From Photobacterium jeanii (GTDB lineage Bacteria; Pseudomonadota; Gammaproteobacteria; Enterobacterales; Vibrionaceae), in NCBI RefSeq assembly GCF_001650345.1, contig NZ_LVHF01000033.1:1-64000 (forward strand): DNA of 64,000 nt, in the 5' to 3' direction. The notes under the pieces are model-generated. The model was not told where the DNA came from. It searched no databases and saw nothing but the letters and a program-made list of their open reading frames with translations. This document shows positions 63,743 to 64,000 of the stretch, in pieces; the stretch's first letter is position 1, and each line of letters opens with the position of its first letter. The translations under genes were made by a program, and so were the position numbers.

Positions 63743-63856
63743 ACGCCCTCTGCAATTAAAAAACTCATAAAACTGTTGAGATAAAGGAAGTTGGCGTGAG
63801 TTTAAATAACCCCTATTATTTCCAGTAGAGCAAATAACGACATTCAGAATTACCAT

Positions 63857-64000
63857 ATGGAAATAAAGTGGCTACCTTACGTCCCTCTCTATATCGCCTT
63901 GTGCGAAGAGCGAAGTATTGCTGGAGCAGCAAACCGCTTAGGTTGCTCAAATGCCCATGCCAGCCGTCAACTGAGGCAATTAGAAGATATTCTTGCGGTT
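63857..64000 (+). CDS. LysR-family regulator, N-terminal part (3' end outside window)
   Basis: Forty-eight codons from MEIKWLPYVPLYIAL, including the LysR HTH (SIAGAANRLGCSNAHASRQLRQLE). The protein runs off the right edge. It is divergent from the acetyltransferase gene, 114 bases away, and is a likely regulator of it. Confidence 0.85.
   Translation, partial: MEIKWLPYVPLYIALCEERSIAGAANRLGCSNAHASRQLRQLEDILAV

Overview
The window looks like chromosomal DNA of a marine Vibrionaceae gammaproteobacterium (Vibrio or Photobacterium type). The reasons are a FadL-VolA lipase pair, a proXWV glycine betaine operon, an AcfD/SslE-like mucinase, an NfsB nitroreductase, DcuC, PepT, and moderate G+C with AT-rich intergenic regions. 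A secondary chromosome is plausible from the gene mix, but that is inference. No rRNA, tRNA, CRISPR array or replication origin was seen.

Layout. 1-0.85 kb: 3' end of transketolase, then a highly structured, terminator-ended stretch that could be a small RNA. 0.99-6.1 kb: volA and fadL (lysophospholipid cleavage and fatty-acid uptake), a possible small RNA at 5.33-5.45 kb and a divergent TetR regulator. 6.4-10.3 kb: a six-gene envelope operon (YjfI, PspA-like YjfJ, a two-TM K+ channel with an RCK domain, YjfK, YjfL, YjfM). 10.9-15.2 kb: a GH114 lipoprotein and the proX-proW-proV osmoprotectant transporter. 15.6-22 kb: two paralogous GH13 alpha-amylases, one exported and one cytoplasmic, around a LacI-sensor/GGDEF/EAL protein. 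22-29.1 kb: a lipoprotein cytochrome c peroxidase, NfsB, a LysR regulator divergent from a periplasmic choloylglycine hydrolase-family enzyme, an orphan gene between imperfect direct repeats, and a BamA/TamA-like outer-membrane protein.

29.2-30.5 kb: a small AT-rich cluster of three unrecognised minus-strand genes, two of them under 55 codons. 31.2-33.1 kb: a fluoride (crcB-type) riboswitch followed by a NifU/IscU-like scaffold gene and a GGGtGRT gene. This is the most attractive functional lead, because it ties a poorly understood Fe-S-related gene pair to fluoride. 33.5-38.9 kb: pepT-dcuC, a glutathione transferase, an old yellow enzyme-family oxidoreductase with a CRP-like site upstream, and a small CxxC protein.

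39.2-52.9 kb: a minus-strand polymorphic-toxin island. A 3634-residue secreted YD-repeat protein carries a choice-of-anchor-A-like domain, VWA, FG-GAP repeats, about nine Ig/cadherin-like repeats and a NucA/NucB-type DNase tip. It is overlapped by an exported putative immunity gene. Downstream lie a DMT-transporter fragment, a frameshifted IS1595-family transposase, a truncated ORF and a second exported SUKH-like gene. 53.4-64 kb: a DUF900 hydrolase, the AcfD/SslE-like M60 metalloprotease, an atypical M19 dipeptidase-like protein, a permease/thioredoxin-like/sigma factor group, a hexapeptide acetyltransferase and the 5' end of a LysR gene.
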